DNA of 64,000 bases from Bacteroidota bacterium (GCA_013359235.1 JABWCE010000008.1:1-64000); one strand, 5' to 3'; shown: positions 7,894 through 17,541, numbered from the stretch's first letter. Translations and numbers: made by a program. Notes: generated from the sequence alone by a model not told the origin.

Positions 7894-9525
7894 ATGAAGT
7901 TTTTTCTTTTAACAACAATATTGTTTGTTTCAGGAGTTTTGTTTGCACAAAAAAACAATCAAACAGAGGTTGATTTAATATTGTATAATGCCAATATAAT
8001 AACTGGTCCGTTTACTCCTCAATACAAAGTTATAATTATAAAAAATGGAAAAATTATTAAGCTATTAAACGATGATTCATGGAAAAGTACCTTTATTTCA
8101 AAAAAAATAATTGATGTAGAGAGTAAAGTTGTTTTGCCAGGTTTTATTGATGCACATTGTCATTTTTTGGGTTTGGGAAAAACGCTTGAAGAAGTTGATT
8201 TACTGGGATGCAAAAGTTGGGAAGAGGTAATTAAACGCGTTATTGAATTTTCATTAAAAAATCCAGAAATGATGTGGATACAAGGAAGAGGCTGGGACCA
8301 AAACGATTGGAGTAATAAAAATTTTCCGACAAAAACATTGCTCGATAGCTTTTTTCCTGATAAATATGTTTTGTTAAAAAGAGTTGACGGGCACGCTGTA
8401 ATTGCAAATTCAAAACTCATCAATTTTGCCGGTATTACATCAAAAACTTTAATAGAAGGAGGAAAAATTTTAACAGAAAATAATACTCTTACAGGTGTTT
8501 TTATTGATAATGCAACCGAACTTATAGAATCAAAAATTCCAAATGCCGATTCAAAAATTAAAACAAAGAGGCTCTTAAAAGCTCAAAACGAATGCTTAAA
8601 AAACGGACTTACACAAATAGCTGATGCCGGTTTGCCCTTAAAAGATATTTTTTTAATTGATAGCCTTTGCAAAGCAAATGTACTAAAAATGAGATTTTAC
8701 CTAATGTCAAACCCCGATAAAGAAATTTTAGAAAACAAACCTTTCGAAAATAATAATGTGAAATGGAAAAGTGTAAAAATATATTCTGATGGTGCTTTAG
8801 GTTCGAGAGGAGCATTGCTAAAAAAACCGTATTGCGATGATAAAAAGAGTAATGGTTTGAGTTTAACAAGTATTATAAAACTTGATAGTTTGCTTAAATT
8901 ATACAATGATTTAGGCTTGCAGGTATGTACTCATGCAATTGGCGATTCGGCTATACATTTAATGTTAAAAACTTATTCAAAATATCTGAAAAACACAAAC
9001 GACAAAAGGTGGAGAATAGAACATGCACAGATATTTGACCCAATAGACTTGATTTACTTTAAACAGTTTTCTATTATTCCATCAGTACAACCAACACACG
9101 CTACCAGCGATATGGATTGGGTTTACGAGAGGCTTTGTGATGAAAGAATGAATGAAGCATACATTTATAAAACTTTATTAAAAAACTCAAATTACATAGC
9201 TTTGGGTACCGATTTTCCGGTAGAAGAAGTATCGCCCATAAATACTATAAGAGCTGCACGTTTCAGACAAAATAAGCAAAAAATGCCTGACGGAGGTTTT
9301 AAATTTGAAGAAGCACTGAGCAGTAATGAAACATTTGCCGGAATGAGTATTTGGGCTGCAAAAGCTAATTTTTGGGAAAATTCTACAGGTACACTTGAAA
9401 TTGGAAAATTTGCCGATTTTATTGTTTTAAACAAAAACCCTTATACTGCAACTTTTGAAGAGTTGAACGAAATAAAAATAATCGAAACGTATATAGGCGG
9501 AGAAAAGGTTTGGGTAAATAAATAA
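7894..9525 (+). CDS. Exported amidohydrolase, YtcJ-like (amidohydrolase family 3)
   Basis: A 543-residue metal-dependent hydrolase. MKFFLLTTILFVSGVLFAQ is a signal peptide, so the enzyme is periplasmic or outside. The metal motif IDAHCHF (H88, H90) follows the conserved VLPGF. Later come KIYSDGALGSRGA, CTHAIGD, RIEHAQ and GTDFPVE, which supply the remaining metal and catalytic residues of YtcJ-like enzymes. The C-terminal GKFADFIVLNKNP closes the composite beta-domain. The substrate is unknown; relatives act on N-acyl or amide bonds. It converges with marC across an 11-base gap and is probably a single-gene transcript. Confidence 0.9.
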   Translation: MKFFLLTTILFVSGVLFAQKNNQTEVDLILYNANIITGPFTPQYKVIIIKNGKIIKLLNDDSWKSTFISKKIIDVESKVVLPGFIDAHCHFLGLGKTLEEVDLLGCKSWEEVIKRVIEFSLKNPEMMWIQGRGWDQNDWSNKNFPTKTLLDSFFPDKYVLLKRVDGHAVIANSKLINFAGITSKTLIEGGKILTENNTLTGVFIDNATELIESKIPNADSKIKTKRLLKAQNECLKNGLTQIADAGLPLKDIFLIDSLCKANVLKMRFYLMSNPDKEILENKPFENNNVKWKSVKIYSDGALGSRGALLKKPYCDDKKSNGLSLTSIIKLDSLLKLYNDLGLQVCTHAIGDSAIHLMLKTYSKYLKNTNDKRWRIEHAQIFDPIDLIYFKQFSIIPSVQPTHATSDMDWVYERLCDERMNEAYIYKTLLKNSNYIALGTDFPVEEVSPINTIRAARFRQNKQKMPDGGFKFEEALSSNETFAGMSIWAAKANFWENSTGTLEIGKFADFIVLNKNPYTATFEELNEIKIIETYIGGEKVWVNK

Positions 9526-9536
9526 TTTATAAAAAC

Positions 9537-10094
9537 TTAAATATTTGACTTGAAAAGCCTTATTGCAATTGATAAAAGCACAAGACCGAAAAATTTTCTT
9601 AAAACGATTTGACCTCTTTTCCCAAGTTTACGGGCAATGTATTTTATTGACTTTAAAACAATAAATACCGCAAGCAGATTAATAAGAATTCCGATTAAAA
9701 TTTCAACTTTACTGTATTCTGATGTAAGCGAAATAATAGTAGTAAGAGTACCGGCTCCTGCTACTATTGGAAATGCAATGGGGACAATACTTCCCTTATC
9801 GTCATCGGCACTGTCTTTAAAAAAATTTTGACCCAAAACCATTTCAAGAGCTATAATAAAAATTACAATAGAGCCCGCAAGAGCAAAAGAATTAATATCT
9901 ACACCGAGCATTTCTAAAAACTTTTGACCAATAAAAAGAAACAAAATCATAAGAATTCCTGCAGCAATTGTGGCTTTGCCCGATTCAATTTCACCTAACT
10001 TTTCGCGTAATGCCATTACTACCGGAATACTTCCCAAAATATCAATAACAGCAAAAAGAGTGAGTGATATAGTAATAATTGATTTTAAATCCAT
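9537..10094 (-). CDS. MarC family integral membrane protein
   Basis: A 185-residue polytopic inner-membrane protein with about six hydrophobic helices. It opens with LKSIITISLTLFAVIDILGSIP and carries the GAGTLTTIISL segment typical of the MarC/UPF0056 family. Despite the family name, MarC has no proven role in multiple antibiotic resistance. It stands alone, converging with the amidohydrolase and diverging from the small lipoprotein gene. Confidence 0.9.
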   Translation of the reverse strand: MDLKSIITISLTLFAVIDILGSIPVVMALREKLGEIESGKATIAAGILMILFLFIGQKFLEMLGVDINSFALAGSIVIFIIALEMVLGQNFFKDSADDDKGSIVPIAFPIVAGAGTLTTIISLTSEYSKVEILIGILINLLAVFIVLKSIKYIARKLGKRGQIVLRKFFGLVLLSIAIRLFKSNI

Positions 10095-10098
10095 TTTG

Positions 10099-10106
10099 CA
10101 AAATTA
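10099..10106 (-). promoter_or_regulatory. Candidate -7 box (TAATTTTG on minus) for marC
   Basis: On the minus strand the sequence reads TAATTTTG, a match to TAnnTTTG, ending 4 bases before the marC ATG. As for the amidohydrolase gene, this would imply a near-leaderless transcript. No clear -33 element is seen. Confidence 0.35.
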
Positions 10107-10161
10107 AAGACAACTTATTGTAATTTTTTTTAAATATTATAGCATTTCTGATTTTATAAAT

Positions 10162-10169
10162 TATTTTTG
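10162..10169 (+). promoter_or_regulatory. Candidate -7 box (TATTTTTG) for the small lipoprotein gene
   Basis: TATTTTTG fits TAnnTTTG and lies 19 bases before the ATG, a reasonable leader length. No convincing -33 motif. Confidence 0.4.
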
Positions 10170-10188
10170 ATTTAAAATTTATAATAAT

Positions 10189-10545
10189 ATGATTAGAATT
10201 TTACTCATTTCAATTTTTGCTTTTACAGCTATTATTTCTTGTAAAGAAAACAACAATGACGACAAACCCGAACCCAAGCCTTTGTGCGATTCGGTAACCT
10301 ACAACACACTGATGAAGCCGGTATTTACCGACAATTGCAACAATGCCGGATGCCATTCGCAAGGTGCAGGAGGTATTGATTTAAGAACTTATGCCAAAAC
10401 TGTTCAGGCTTGCCAAACCGGCAAAGTTGCCAAAGTTATAAAGCATACTTCAGATGTAATAGCTTATCATAAAACAGATCCTGTTCTTACTGAAAGAGAA
10501 ATAAAAATATTCGAGTGTTGGGAAAGTAAAAATTATCCCGAATAA
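10189..10545 (+). CDS. Small lipoprotein with CX4CH haem-type motif
   Basis: A 118-residue protein starting with a lipoprotein signal (ILLISIFAFTAIISC, lipobox IISC), so it is probably an outer- or inner-membrane lipoprotein. After an acidic linker it has LMKPVFTDNCNNAGCHSQG, then GGIDLRTYAKTV, the layout of short cytochrome c-like domains in Bacteroidota. The haem motif is CNNAGCH, with four residues between the cysteines instead of two. No methionine follows it, so the sixth haem ligand would have to be a histidine or be missing. It could be a haem protein or a disulfide-bonded relative. It converges with the MacB-like permease across 12 bases. Confidence 0.7.
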   Translation: MIRILLISIFAFTAIISCKENNNDDKPEPKPLCDSVTYNTLMKPVFTDNCNNAGCHSQGAGGIDLRTYAKTVQACQTGKVAKVIKHTSDVIAYHKTDPVLTEREIKIFECWESKNYPE

Positions 10546-10557
10546 TTTTAAAAAAAA

Positions 10558-11850
10558 TCAAACACTTCTTATAGCTTCCACAGGGTTTAACCGCGAAGCC
10601 CTTAATGCAGGTATTATACCAGCTAACAAGCCTGTGAGGGTTGATAATATAATACCTGTAAGAAAGTTGTTTATTGAAAAAAATACAGGAAAATCTAAAC
10701 TGTGAGATATTGATATTGTAGTAATCCAAACCAAAATAATTCCTGCAATACCACCTGCCAAACTTAGTAGAACAGATTCGTAAAGAAATTGAATGAGAAT
10801 AAATTTTCTTTTTGCTCCCAAAGCCTTCTGAATTCCTATGAAAGGAGTGCGTTCTTTAACCGAAACAAATAGAATGTTGGCAATACCAAACATACCTACA
10901 ATTAGAGAAAAAAGCCCGAGTATCCAAGCTACAATGTCCAACATCTTAAAAGTACTGTCTAATTGTTGGCTGAACATTGTCATTTTGTTTAAAGCAAAAT
11001 TATCTTTTTCCTTAGGTTTTAGCATTCTTAGGTTTCTCATTTGTTTTGTAACCTCAGCTTCAAGTTCGTCAATAGAACTATTTTCATAACCTCTTACAAT
11101 AATTTTACATTGTGAACTTTCGCTTGCAAAATCAGCAAAATTTCTCATAAAAGTATAAGGTATAAAAACAGCCATGTCAATTTGTTTATTAATAAATGAG
11201 CCTTGTTTTTCAAACACACCTATTACCGTACTTCTAATACCATTTAGTTTAAAAGTTTTGCCTATAGGATTTATATCGCCAAAAATTTCTTTTGCGACCT
11301 TATCGCCAAGTACAGCTATGTTTTTTCCACTTTTTTCTTCATTCAAGTTAAACATTCTTCCGTTACTTATTTCAAAACCATTCATTTGAGAATAATTTGA
11401 TGTTGTACCAATAAGCATTGCTTTTTTAGTTGATTTTTTTTTGTAACTTACATTAATATTACGAGCATTAGATTCAAATCCCATATCTTTTACCACATCT
11501 TTTGAAAATCTTTGATCAAGTAATTTGTATTCTTTTAAATTTACTTGTGGACGGCTCATAAAATCCCACCATTTATATTCTCCACTTGCAAAACCCCATG
11601 GCCATTTTTCAATAATAATTACATTTAAACCCAGCGATTCTAAATTTCCTCTGACGTTTTGTTTCATACTTCCGGCAAATGTCAAAACCGAAACAATACA
11701 GAAAATGCCAATAGCTATACCTAAAACAGATAAAAAACTTCGCAATTTATTACCTTTCAGAAATAGATTGCTGATAGCAAAAGCACTAAAAATATAAGAA
11801 ATAAAATTTTTCAAAAAATTAAAACCACAACAAATTAAAGTCATAAACAT
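10558..11850 (-). CDS. ABC transporter permease, MacB/FtsX type
   Basis: The 430-residue protein has the MacB architecture: one N-terminal membrane helix (LRSFLSVLGIAIGIFCIVSVL), a large periplasmic core domain, and three C-terminal helices of the FtsX domain (from ILGLFSLIVGMFGIANILFVSVKERT onward, ending LRASRLNPVEAIRSV). Such permeases couple ATP hydrolysis to mechanical work on lipoproteins, peptides or envelope substrates and need a partner ATPase. No ATPase or membrane-fusion gene is adjacent, so it is an orphan here. Two in-frame ATGs (residues 1 and 3) are possible starts. Confidence 0.88.
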   Translation of the reverse strand: MFMTLICCGFNFLKNFISYIFSAFAISNLFLKGNKLRSFLSVLGIAIGIFCIVSVLTFAGSMKQNVRGNLESLGLNVIIIEKWPWGFASGEYKWWDFMSRPQVNLKEYKLLDQRFSKDVVKDMGFESNARNINVSYKKKSTKKAMLIGTTSNYSQMNGFEISNGRMFNLNEEKSGKNIAVLGDKVAKEIFGDINPIGKTFKLNGIRSTVIGVFEKQGSFINKQIDMAVFIPYTFMRNFADFASESSQCKIIVRGYENSSIDELEAEVTKQMRNLRMLKPKEKDNFALNKMTMFSQQLDSTFKMLDIVAWILGLFSLIVGMFGIANILFVSVKERTPFIGIQKALGAKRKFILIQFLYESVLLSLAGGIAGIILVWITTISISHSLDFPVFFSINNFLTGIILSTLTGLLAGIIPALRASRLNPVEAIRSV

Positions 11851-11926
11851 TGCATGAATATTATCATTCGATTAAATTCGCAATAATTCCTCTGTATATT
11901 CATTTTTAATAATTGCAAAAAAAATA

Positions 11927-11934
11927 TAATTTTG
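11927..11934 (+). promoter_or_regulatory. Candidate -7 box (TAATTTTG) for queA
   Basis: TAATTTTG followed by CACCCC resembles other heads in this window (TTTGCAGTCC, TTTGCAGCCC). It lies 37 bases before the queA ATG. No good -33 element is visible. Confidence 0.45.
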
Positions 11935-11971
11935 CACCCCTCAAATTTTTAAAAAAAACAAAAGTTACGTA

Positions 11972-13021
11972 ATGAAACTTTCAAAGTTCAGGTATAATCT
12001 CCCAGCAGAATTAATTGCACAGTATCCAGCCGAAAATCGCGACGAAAGCCGTATGATGGTAGTAAACAGAAAAGAAAAAACCATTGAACACAAATTGTTT
12101 AAGGATTTTCTTAATTATTTTGAAGAGCATGATGTTGTTATTTTTAATAACTCAAAAGTTTTTCCTGCCCGGTTGTTTGGAAACAAAGAAAAAACAGGTG
12201 CTCAAATTGAAGTTTTTTTACTTAGAGAATTAAATTCTCAATTAAAACTCTGGGATGTGCTTGTTGACCCTGCTCGAAAAATTAGAGTAGGAAACAAATT
12301 GTTTTTTGGAAACGATGACCTTGTAGCCGAAGTAATAGATAATACAACTTCAAGAGGCAGAACTATAAGGTTTTTGTTTGACGGCAGCGATGAAGATTTT
12401 AAAAAACTTATTTTTAGACTTGGCGAAACTCCGCTTCCTAAATATATAACAAGACCAGTTGAGGAAGAAGATGCTATAAGATATCAAACTATACACGCCA
12501 AGGTAGAAGGTGCAATTGCTCCGCCCTCGGCGGGGCTTCATTTTACACGCGAAATGATGATGAGATTAGAGATAAAAGGTGTAGATTTTGCCGAAGTTAC
12601 CGTATTTCAGGGTGCTTCGTATGGCAGGTCTGTAGAAGTTGAAGACCTTACAAAACATAAAATGGATTCTGAAAATATTTTTGTAATGCCCGAAACCGCT
12701 GCACGAGTAAACAAAGCTATTGAATCAAAAAATAAAATTTGTGCTGTAGGGAGTTCGGTAATGAGGGCATTAGAAACTTCAGTTTCTGCTTATGGTAAAC
12801 TTAACTCTTCAGAACAGTGGACCGATAAATTTATTTTTCCCCCTTATGATTTTAGAATTGCAAATGCTTTTCTTACAAATTTTCATGAATCAGAAAGTAC
12901 TCTAATGATGCTTACAGCAGCATTTTTGGATGATTTAGATTTTATGCAAAATATTTATAAAACTGCCGTTGCCGAAAAGTACCGTTTCCTATGCTATGGC
13001 GATTGTTTGCTTATAATTTGA
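11972..13021 (+). CDS. queA: S-adenosylmethionine:tRNA ribosyltransferase-isomerase QueA
   Basis: QueA transfers the ribosyl part of SAM to 7-aminomethyl-7-deazaguanine in tRNA, making epoxyqueuosine at the wobble position. The 349-residue length is normal. Family segments are visible throughout: an N-terminal [33 protein letters not shown], the core [17 protein letters not shown] and the C-terminal [22 protein letters not shown]. It has its own candidate promoter and no other queuosine gene beside it. Confidence 0.96.
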   Translation: MKLSKFRYNLPAELIAQYPAENRDESRMMVVNRKEKTIEHKLFKDFLNYFEEHDVVIFNNSKVFPARLFGNKEKTGAQIEVFLLRELNSQLKLWDVLVDPARKIRVGNKLFFGNDDLVAEVIDNTTSRGRTIRFLFDGSDEDFKKLIFRLGETPLPKYITRPVEEEDAIRYQTIHAKVEGAIAPPSAGLHFTREMMMRLEIKGVDFAEVTVFQGASYGRSVEVEDLTKHKMDSENIFVMPETAARVNKAIESKNKICAVGSSVMRALETSVSAYGKLNSSEQWTDKFIFPPYDFRIANAFLTNFHESESTLMMLTAAFLDDLDFMQNIYKTAVAEKYRFLCYGDCLLII

Positions 13022-13157
13022 TGTTAAGTTAAAAAAACACAATAAATAAGAAAATATTTTCATTTTCAGTAACCTTTGTTACGTAATTCTCAGTATTTTC
13101 TATTGAACTTTGAAGTATTAAATTATAATATTTTTAACAATTAAAAAAAATTACACT

Positions 13158-13622
13158 ATGAAAAATTTAAGTTCATTATCAAAAAGAAGTATGATGCCAT
13201 CGCTGGCAAGTGAATTATTCGATTCAGAAAATTTTTTCAGTCCGCGTATTTGGGATTTTGGAGGCAATTTTTTCGATTTGAAATTTGATACCTCAATCCC
13301 TTCTCTCAACATTATTGAAAACAAAAACGATTTTAAAATTGAATTGGCTGCCCCTGGTTTAGAAAAAAAAGATTTTAAAGTAAAAGTTGAAAGAGGTTTG
13401 CTTACAATTAGTGCCGAGCAAGAAACCAAAAAAGATGAAGAAAAAGAAAATTACACAAGAAAAGAATTTTCTTACAGTAGTTTTAGCCGTTCTGTTAGAT
13501 TGCCCGAACATTGTGATTATGAAAAGATAAGTGCAAAATACGAAAAGGGAGTTTTAAATCTTACAATTCCCAAAAGAGATTCAAAATTGAAAGATGATGT
13601 AAAAGTAATAGAGGTTGTGTGA
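13158..13622 (+). CDS. Hsp20 family small heat-shock protein
   Basis: A 154-residue alpha-crystallin-type chaperone that holds unfolding proteins in the cytoplasm. The N-terminal arm (to about residue 45) is variable. The alpha-crystallin domain follows: PSLNIIENKNDFKIELAAPGLEKKDFKV, then RKEFSYSSFSRSVRLPE and KGVLNLTIPKR. The C-terminus ends VIEVV, a plausible I-x-V oligomerisation motif. It is a single gene with a clear terminator. The upstream region has a short inverted repeat (GTAAC-CTTT-GTTAC near 13069) but no recognised CIRCE operator. Confidence 0.93.
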   Translation: MKNLSSLSKRSMMPSLASELFDSENFFSPRIWDFGGNFFDLKFDTSIPSLNIIENKNDFKIELAAPGLEKKDFKVKVERGLLTISAEQETKKDEEKENYTRKEFSYSSFSRSVRLPEHCDYEKISAKYEKGVLNLTIPKRDSKLKDDVKVIEVV

Positions 13623-13647
13623 TTTTGTTTTCATAATAAATTTTATA

Positions 13648-13675
13648 AATCCCGCCAATTGGCGGGATTTTTTTG
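13648..13675 (+). terminator. Intrinsic terminator after hsp20
   Basis: AAATCCCGCC-AATT-GGCGGGATTT is a perfect ten-pair stem with a four-base loop followed by a T run. The A tract on the other side lets it also serve the convergent gene at 13682-14437. Confidence 0.92.
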
Positions 13676-13681
13676 TAGATA

Positions 13682-14437
13682 TTAATTTTGCATTCTAAAA
13701 GATAAGCCTAAAGACACAAAAAATGAAGGCGACTTTTGAGAAATACCCAATCCACCTGAAAGGTCAAGCATTATGTTATTTTTAATTATATAAGTATATC
13801 CGGTATCAAACCTGTGGTCAGGAGTAGTTTTTTGTGATACAAATCCGTACAATTCTATGTATGTTCCAAAATTTTCAGAAATTGAATATCCTGTTGTAAT
13901 AGTATATAAAAAATTAGGTTGGTTAAAATTTTCATCCCATTGAGCTCCAAGATTATAACCTAAAGTTAAATTTTTATTTATTGTATGTTGCATAGTGAAT
14001 CTAAAGTCAGGAAAATAAGAGTTTTTGGACATATTATCCGATAAAAAAAAAGGAAATCTAAGATGCCCAATAAATGCAGTTGTGGGAATTATTCCTTTTT
14101 CATCGGCAAGTTTAGTTTTAAAACCTGCTCTAATTGGCTCAAAACCTATCGTTTTGTTATTGTTAAATTCTTGAGTAACGGTTTCTGTAATTAATCTTAA
14201 TTCGAAAATATTGTTAATTCCTATTCTTGTTAAAATTGTTGGATGAATATAATTTAATTTGTTTTTGTCTTCTTTTTCGAATAAAAAACCGTTTTCGAAT
14301 TGTATATGGCGTTTACTTACTATAAATGGGCTTTCGGTTTGGTCGGGGCGGTCTGTTTGAATTGGTATTGAATCTTGAGCATCAGAAATTTCTGATGAAA
14401 ACAAAGTTATTAAAAAAACAAATTTTGGAAATTTCAT
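13682..14437 (-). CDS. Outer-membrane MetA-pathway-of-phenol-degradation-like protein
   Basis: Starting at the ATG of MKFPKFVFLITLFSSEISDAQ gives a 251-residue protein with a signal peptide; the track start 24 bases upstream is a TTG that would only lengthen the signal. Mature residues open with TDRPDQTESPF, the hallmark of the Phenol_MetA_deg/transporter family of outer-membrane beta-barrels, and alternating beta-strand patterns continue to a C-terminal FVSLGLSFRM. The family name reflects one pathway; the substrate here is unknown. It shares a terminator with hsp20 and diverges from the large T9SS gene. Confidence 0.78.
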   Translation of the reverse strand: MKFPKFVFLITLFSSEISDAQDSIPIQTDRPDQTESPFIVSKRHIQFENGFLFEKEDKNKLNYIHPTILTRIGINNIFELRLITETVTQEFNNNKTIGFEPIRAGFKTKLADEKGIIPTTAFIGHLRFPFFLSDNMSKNSYFPDFRFTMQHTINKNLTLGYNLGAQWDENFNQPNFLYTITTGYSISENFGTYIELYGFVSQKTTPDHRFDTGYTYIIKNNIMLDLSGGLGISQKSPSFFVSLGLSFRMQN

Positions 14438-14584
14438 TTTTGAAATGTTTTTAAAAAACAACTTAAAATTTAAAATAGTTTTTAGGATATAGTTAAAATT
14501 TTAAAAAGTCTTGAAAAAGTAATAATTTATAAAATTTTTGGTTTAATGGATAAAAAATGGTTGATTTGAAGTTCAATTAATTAC

Positions 14585-17515
14585 ATGAAAAAAATAAGAA
14601 TAATTTCACAGATTTTATTGCTGATATCAGCATTTTTTACAAATGACATCATTGCTCAAACAACAAGATTTCAAAGGATAATTGGCAGTTCGGGTGACGA
14701 ACGCAGTTACAGCATTGTTCAAACAAAAGACGGAGGTTATATACTAACAGGCTATACAAATGGAAACGGAGCAGGAGGCGATGATGCATATATTATAAAA
14801 ACTGACGGATTGGGCAAAGTAACTTGGCATAAAACTTATGGAACATCTGCCGACGAAGCAGCATGGAAAATAAAGCAAACAAGCGATTCGGGCTATGTTA
14901 TTGTTGGTACTTCATCAACCAAAAAAGGCGATGGAATAATTATTAAAACAGATATAAATGGTAATTTGAAATGGAGTAAAATTATAGATGAAGATAGTAC
15001 TCATGATATTTACAATGTAATAGAATCAAGAGTTGATGGGTCACTTTATATTACCGGATTTGTAAAAACCGATTCGTTTGGTTCTGATGCATTTCTTGGC
15101 AAACTATCATCTACAGGCAGTGTAGTTTGGTTTAAAAAATTTGGTAGCGAGGGCGACGAAGAAGGTTATGCCCTTGTTGAGGATATAGGTGGAAATATTG
15201 CCGTAACCGGAATGGTAATAAATGATACAATAACCGTTGGCGGAAAATTAGGAGCAATGGGAGATGAAGATTATTTTATCGCACAATTTGATAAAAACGG
15301 CAACAAAAAATGGATGAAAAATTTTGGTACTTCAGCTATTGACCAAGCATGGGATATAAAATCTTACAAAGGTTTTTATGTTACAACTGGTTGGGTAAAT
15401 TCAGGACCTGGAACTACTGATATTTTGGTATCGATAATTGATACAACAGGAAATTTATCTAATTCATTTTCATACAATGCAGGAGGTAGTTCAAAGGGAT
15501 TTTCAGTAATTATTAATCCCGACGAAACATATTCTGTAACAGGATATGTACAAACAACCGGAAAGGGTCGTGAAGTTTTTTACCTCAATACAGCTAAAAA
15601 CGGATTTATTAATCAGTTTTATTCTATGGGAGGCAATTCTACTGACGGGCACTGGCCAAGCGAGATTTTAAGAACTGCCGATGGTGGGTTTACAATATTT
15701 TCGGTAAGCAATTCTTTTAGAACAGGAAATTCTTATGATTTATATTTAATAAGATTAGACAATAAAGGCGTCAGCCAATGCAATCAGTCAACAATTTCGG
15801 GTATAAATTTTAATGCAAATATTCAATCCAGTGGCAAATTTGGGAATATCAGACATGGTTTGAGTATGAATAATGGAAATTTTACTACCAAAACAGTATC
15901 CGGCACATACGATTCTGTTTTATGCTGCAGGCTTCAGGCACAGGTAGCCGGACCAACTTTGAGAATTTGCAAGGGCGAAGGTATAAGAATTGGAAAACCT
16001 TCAATTCCGGGAATTGTATATAAATGGACAGAAGTTGGTGGAACATTCAGTTCAAGCGAATCAAGCCCACTTGTTTACCCTACTAAAACTAATACAACAT
16101 ATAAGCTTGTAGTTAGTTCGTCAGACGGAAAATGCTTGAAAGATTCAGCAAATATTACAGTAACAATAAGACCTGGAATTATGAGTAGTGATTTTGTAAA
16201 TGATACATTTTTCTGCCACAACGATTCAGTATTGGTAACAGCCCGTTCTGGGGCTATTGATTACTCGTGGAAAGGTAAGACAGGAACATGGAAGGGGCAG
16301 CAAATTAAAATTGGTGCCGAAGATAAAATAATTCTTACAATTACCGATACTACAACATGTTTGTACTACGATACATTTAATGTTACAAAAAAATACCTTC
16401 CTGTTTTTGAACTTGGCAAAGACACAACTATTTGCGATAATGCAAAATTAGAGCTTAAAGGACCTGCCAATATGAAAAGTTACATTTGGAATGGAGGCGA
16501 AGCATATACACGTTCAATATATGCAACCGACGAAAAAACTTATACTTTGTTGGCGATAGATAGCTTTGGTTGTAAATGGACTGATAGCAAAGTGATTTAT
16601 AACAACCCTTCGTCATCGTTTAGTCTTGGACCAGATACTTCAATCTGCGAAGGAATAAACTATACAATAAACGGACCTACATTTTTGATGAATTACTACT
16701 GGAACGGAGTTTCTACTTTTAACCCAAATAAAACTGTAAATACACCCGGAACGTACATTTGCCAGGCACAAAACAGTTTTGGATGTATTTGGATTGATAC
16801 TATTGTTTTGAAGAAAAAACCTGATCCAAATTTTAGTCTTGGTGCTGATGGTGGTGTTTGCGAAAACGGAGGCAGATTGCTCAAAGGTCCATCAGGAGTA
16901 GTATCGTATAAATGGGATGACGGCTCAACAGATTCAACTTATCAGGTATATTTTGCAGGTACATATTGGCTGCAGGTTACAGGAAAAAACGGTTGTATTT
17001 TCAGAGATACAATCAACCTTGTTAAAGTTTCAAATCCCAAACCGGAACTTGGCAAAGACACAACAATTTGCGAAAAAGATTCAATATATATTGATGCAGG
17101 AGTATTTAACTCATACAAATGGAGTACAGGCGAAACAACAAGAATAATTAAGGTAAAAAAAGCAGGGCTGTACGAAGTGATAGTTAGTGATATAAACCAA
17201 TGCGAAGGTAGTGACGATAAATCTGTAAAAACTAAATTCTGCATTGATGATGTTAGAAAAATTGTGTTAAATGATGCAATAAGAGTTTTTCCAAATCCGG
17301 CTCGCAATGTCTTAAATATAGAAGTAAAAGAAAATTTGCCTAATGGTAATTATTTAATAATTTACGATATTTACTCAAAAAAGGTGTTTGAAAAAGAATT
17401 GCCAGGAGGTAAAAATAATATAACCATTGATATAAATTCATGGTCAAAAGGTTTGTATTATTTAAAACTCTCATCATCACCATTGGGGCAATCTATAAAA
17501 ATATTAGTTGAGTAA
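14585..17515 (+). CDS. Large secreted T9SS cargo protein with repeat domains
   Basis: A 976-residue surface or secreted protein. A signal peptide (IISQILLLISAFFTNDIIAQ) leads to about six 50-60-residue repeats (residues 27-400) of the type DERSYSIVQTKDGGYILTGY, probably a beta-propeller. A beta-sandwich region follows with four roughly 70-residue repeats beginning ELGKDTTIC or similar near residues 608, 679, 749 and 820. The end, from about residue 900 (FPNPARNVLNIEV to SIKILVE), is a type A T9SS sorting domain, so export through the T9SS and cell-surface anchoring or release are expected. No catalytic motif is seen. The gld genes follow 61 bases downstream. Confidence 0.9.
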   Translation: MKKIRIISQILLLISAFFTNDIIAQTTRFQRIIGSSGDERSYSIVQTKDGGYILTGYTNGNGAGGDDAYIIKTDGLGKVTWHKTYGTSADEAAWKIKQTSDSGYVIVGTSSTKKGDGIIIKTDINGNLKWSKIIDEDSTHDIYNVIESRVDGSLYITGFVKTDSFGSDAFLGKLSSTGSVVWFKKFGSEGDEEGYALVEDIGGNIAVTGMVINDTITVGGKLGAMGDEDYFIAQFDKNGNKKWMKNFGTSAIDQAWDIKSYKGFYVTTGWVNSGPGTTDILVSIIDTTGNLSNSFSYNAGGSSKGFSVIINPDETYSVTGYVQTTGKGREVFYLNTAKNGFINQFYSMGGNSTDGHWPSEILRTADGGFTIFSVSNSFRTGNSYDLYLIRLDNKGVSQCNQSTISGINFNANIQSSGKFGNIRHGLSMNNGNFTTKTVSGTYDSVLCCRLQAQVAGPTLRICKGEGIRIGKPSIPGIVYKWTEVGGTFSSSESSPLVYPTKTNTTYKLVVSSSDGKCLKDSANITVTIRPGIMSSDFVNDTFFCHNDSVLVTARSGAIDYSWKGKTGTWKGQQIKIGAEDKIILTITDTTTCLYYDTFNVTKKYLPVFELGKDTTICDNAKLELKGPANMKSYIWNGGEAYTRSIYATDEKTYTLLAIDSFGCKWTDSKVIYNNPSSSFSLGPDTSICEGINYTINGPTFLMNYYWNGVSTFNPNKTVNTPGTYICQAQNSFGCIWIDTIVLKKKPDPNFSLGADGGVCENGGRLLKGPSGVVSYKWDDGSTDSTYQVYFAGTYWLQVTGKNGCIFRDTINLVKVSNPKPELGKDTTICEKDSIYIDAGVFNSYKWSTGETTRIIKVKKAGLYEVIVSDINQCEGSDDKSVKTKFCIDDVRKIVLNDAIRVFPNPARNVLNIEVKENLPNGNYLIIYDIYSKKVFEKELPGGKNNITIDINSWSKGLYYLKLSSSPLGQSIKILVE

Positions 17516-17533
17516 TTTATAAAGATTATTCAA

Positions 17534-17541
17534 TAAATTTG
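17534..17541 (+). promoter_or_regulatory. Candidate -7 box (TAAATTTG) for gldAFG
   Basis: TAAATTTG matches TAnnTTTG in the 61-base gap between the T9SS gene and gldA and would give a leader of about 30 bases. No -33 TTTG is seen. Confidence 0.4.

Noticed and set aside
13069-13082. Inverted repeat GTAAC-CTTT-GTTAC upstream of hsp20
   Set aside because: Too short for a terminator without a T run and unlike the CIRCE heat-shock operator; may be chance.
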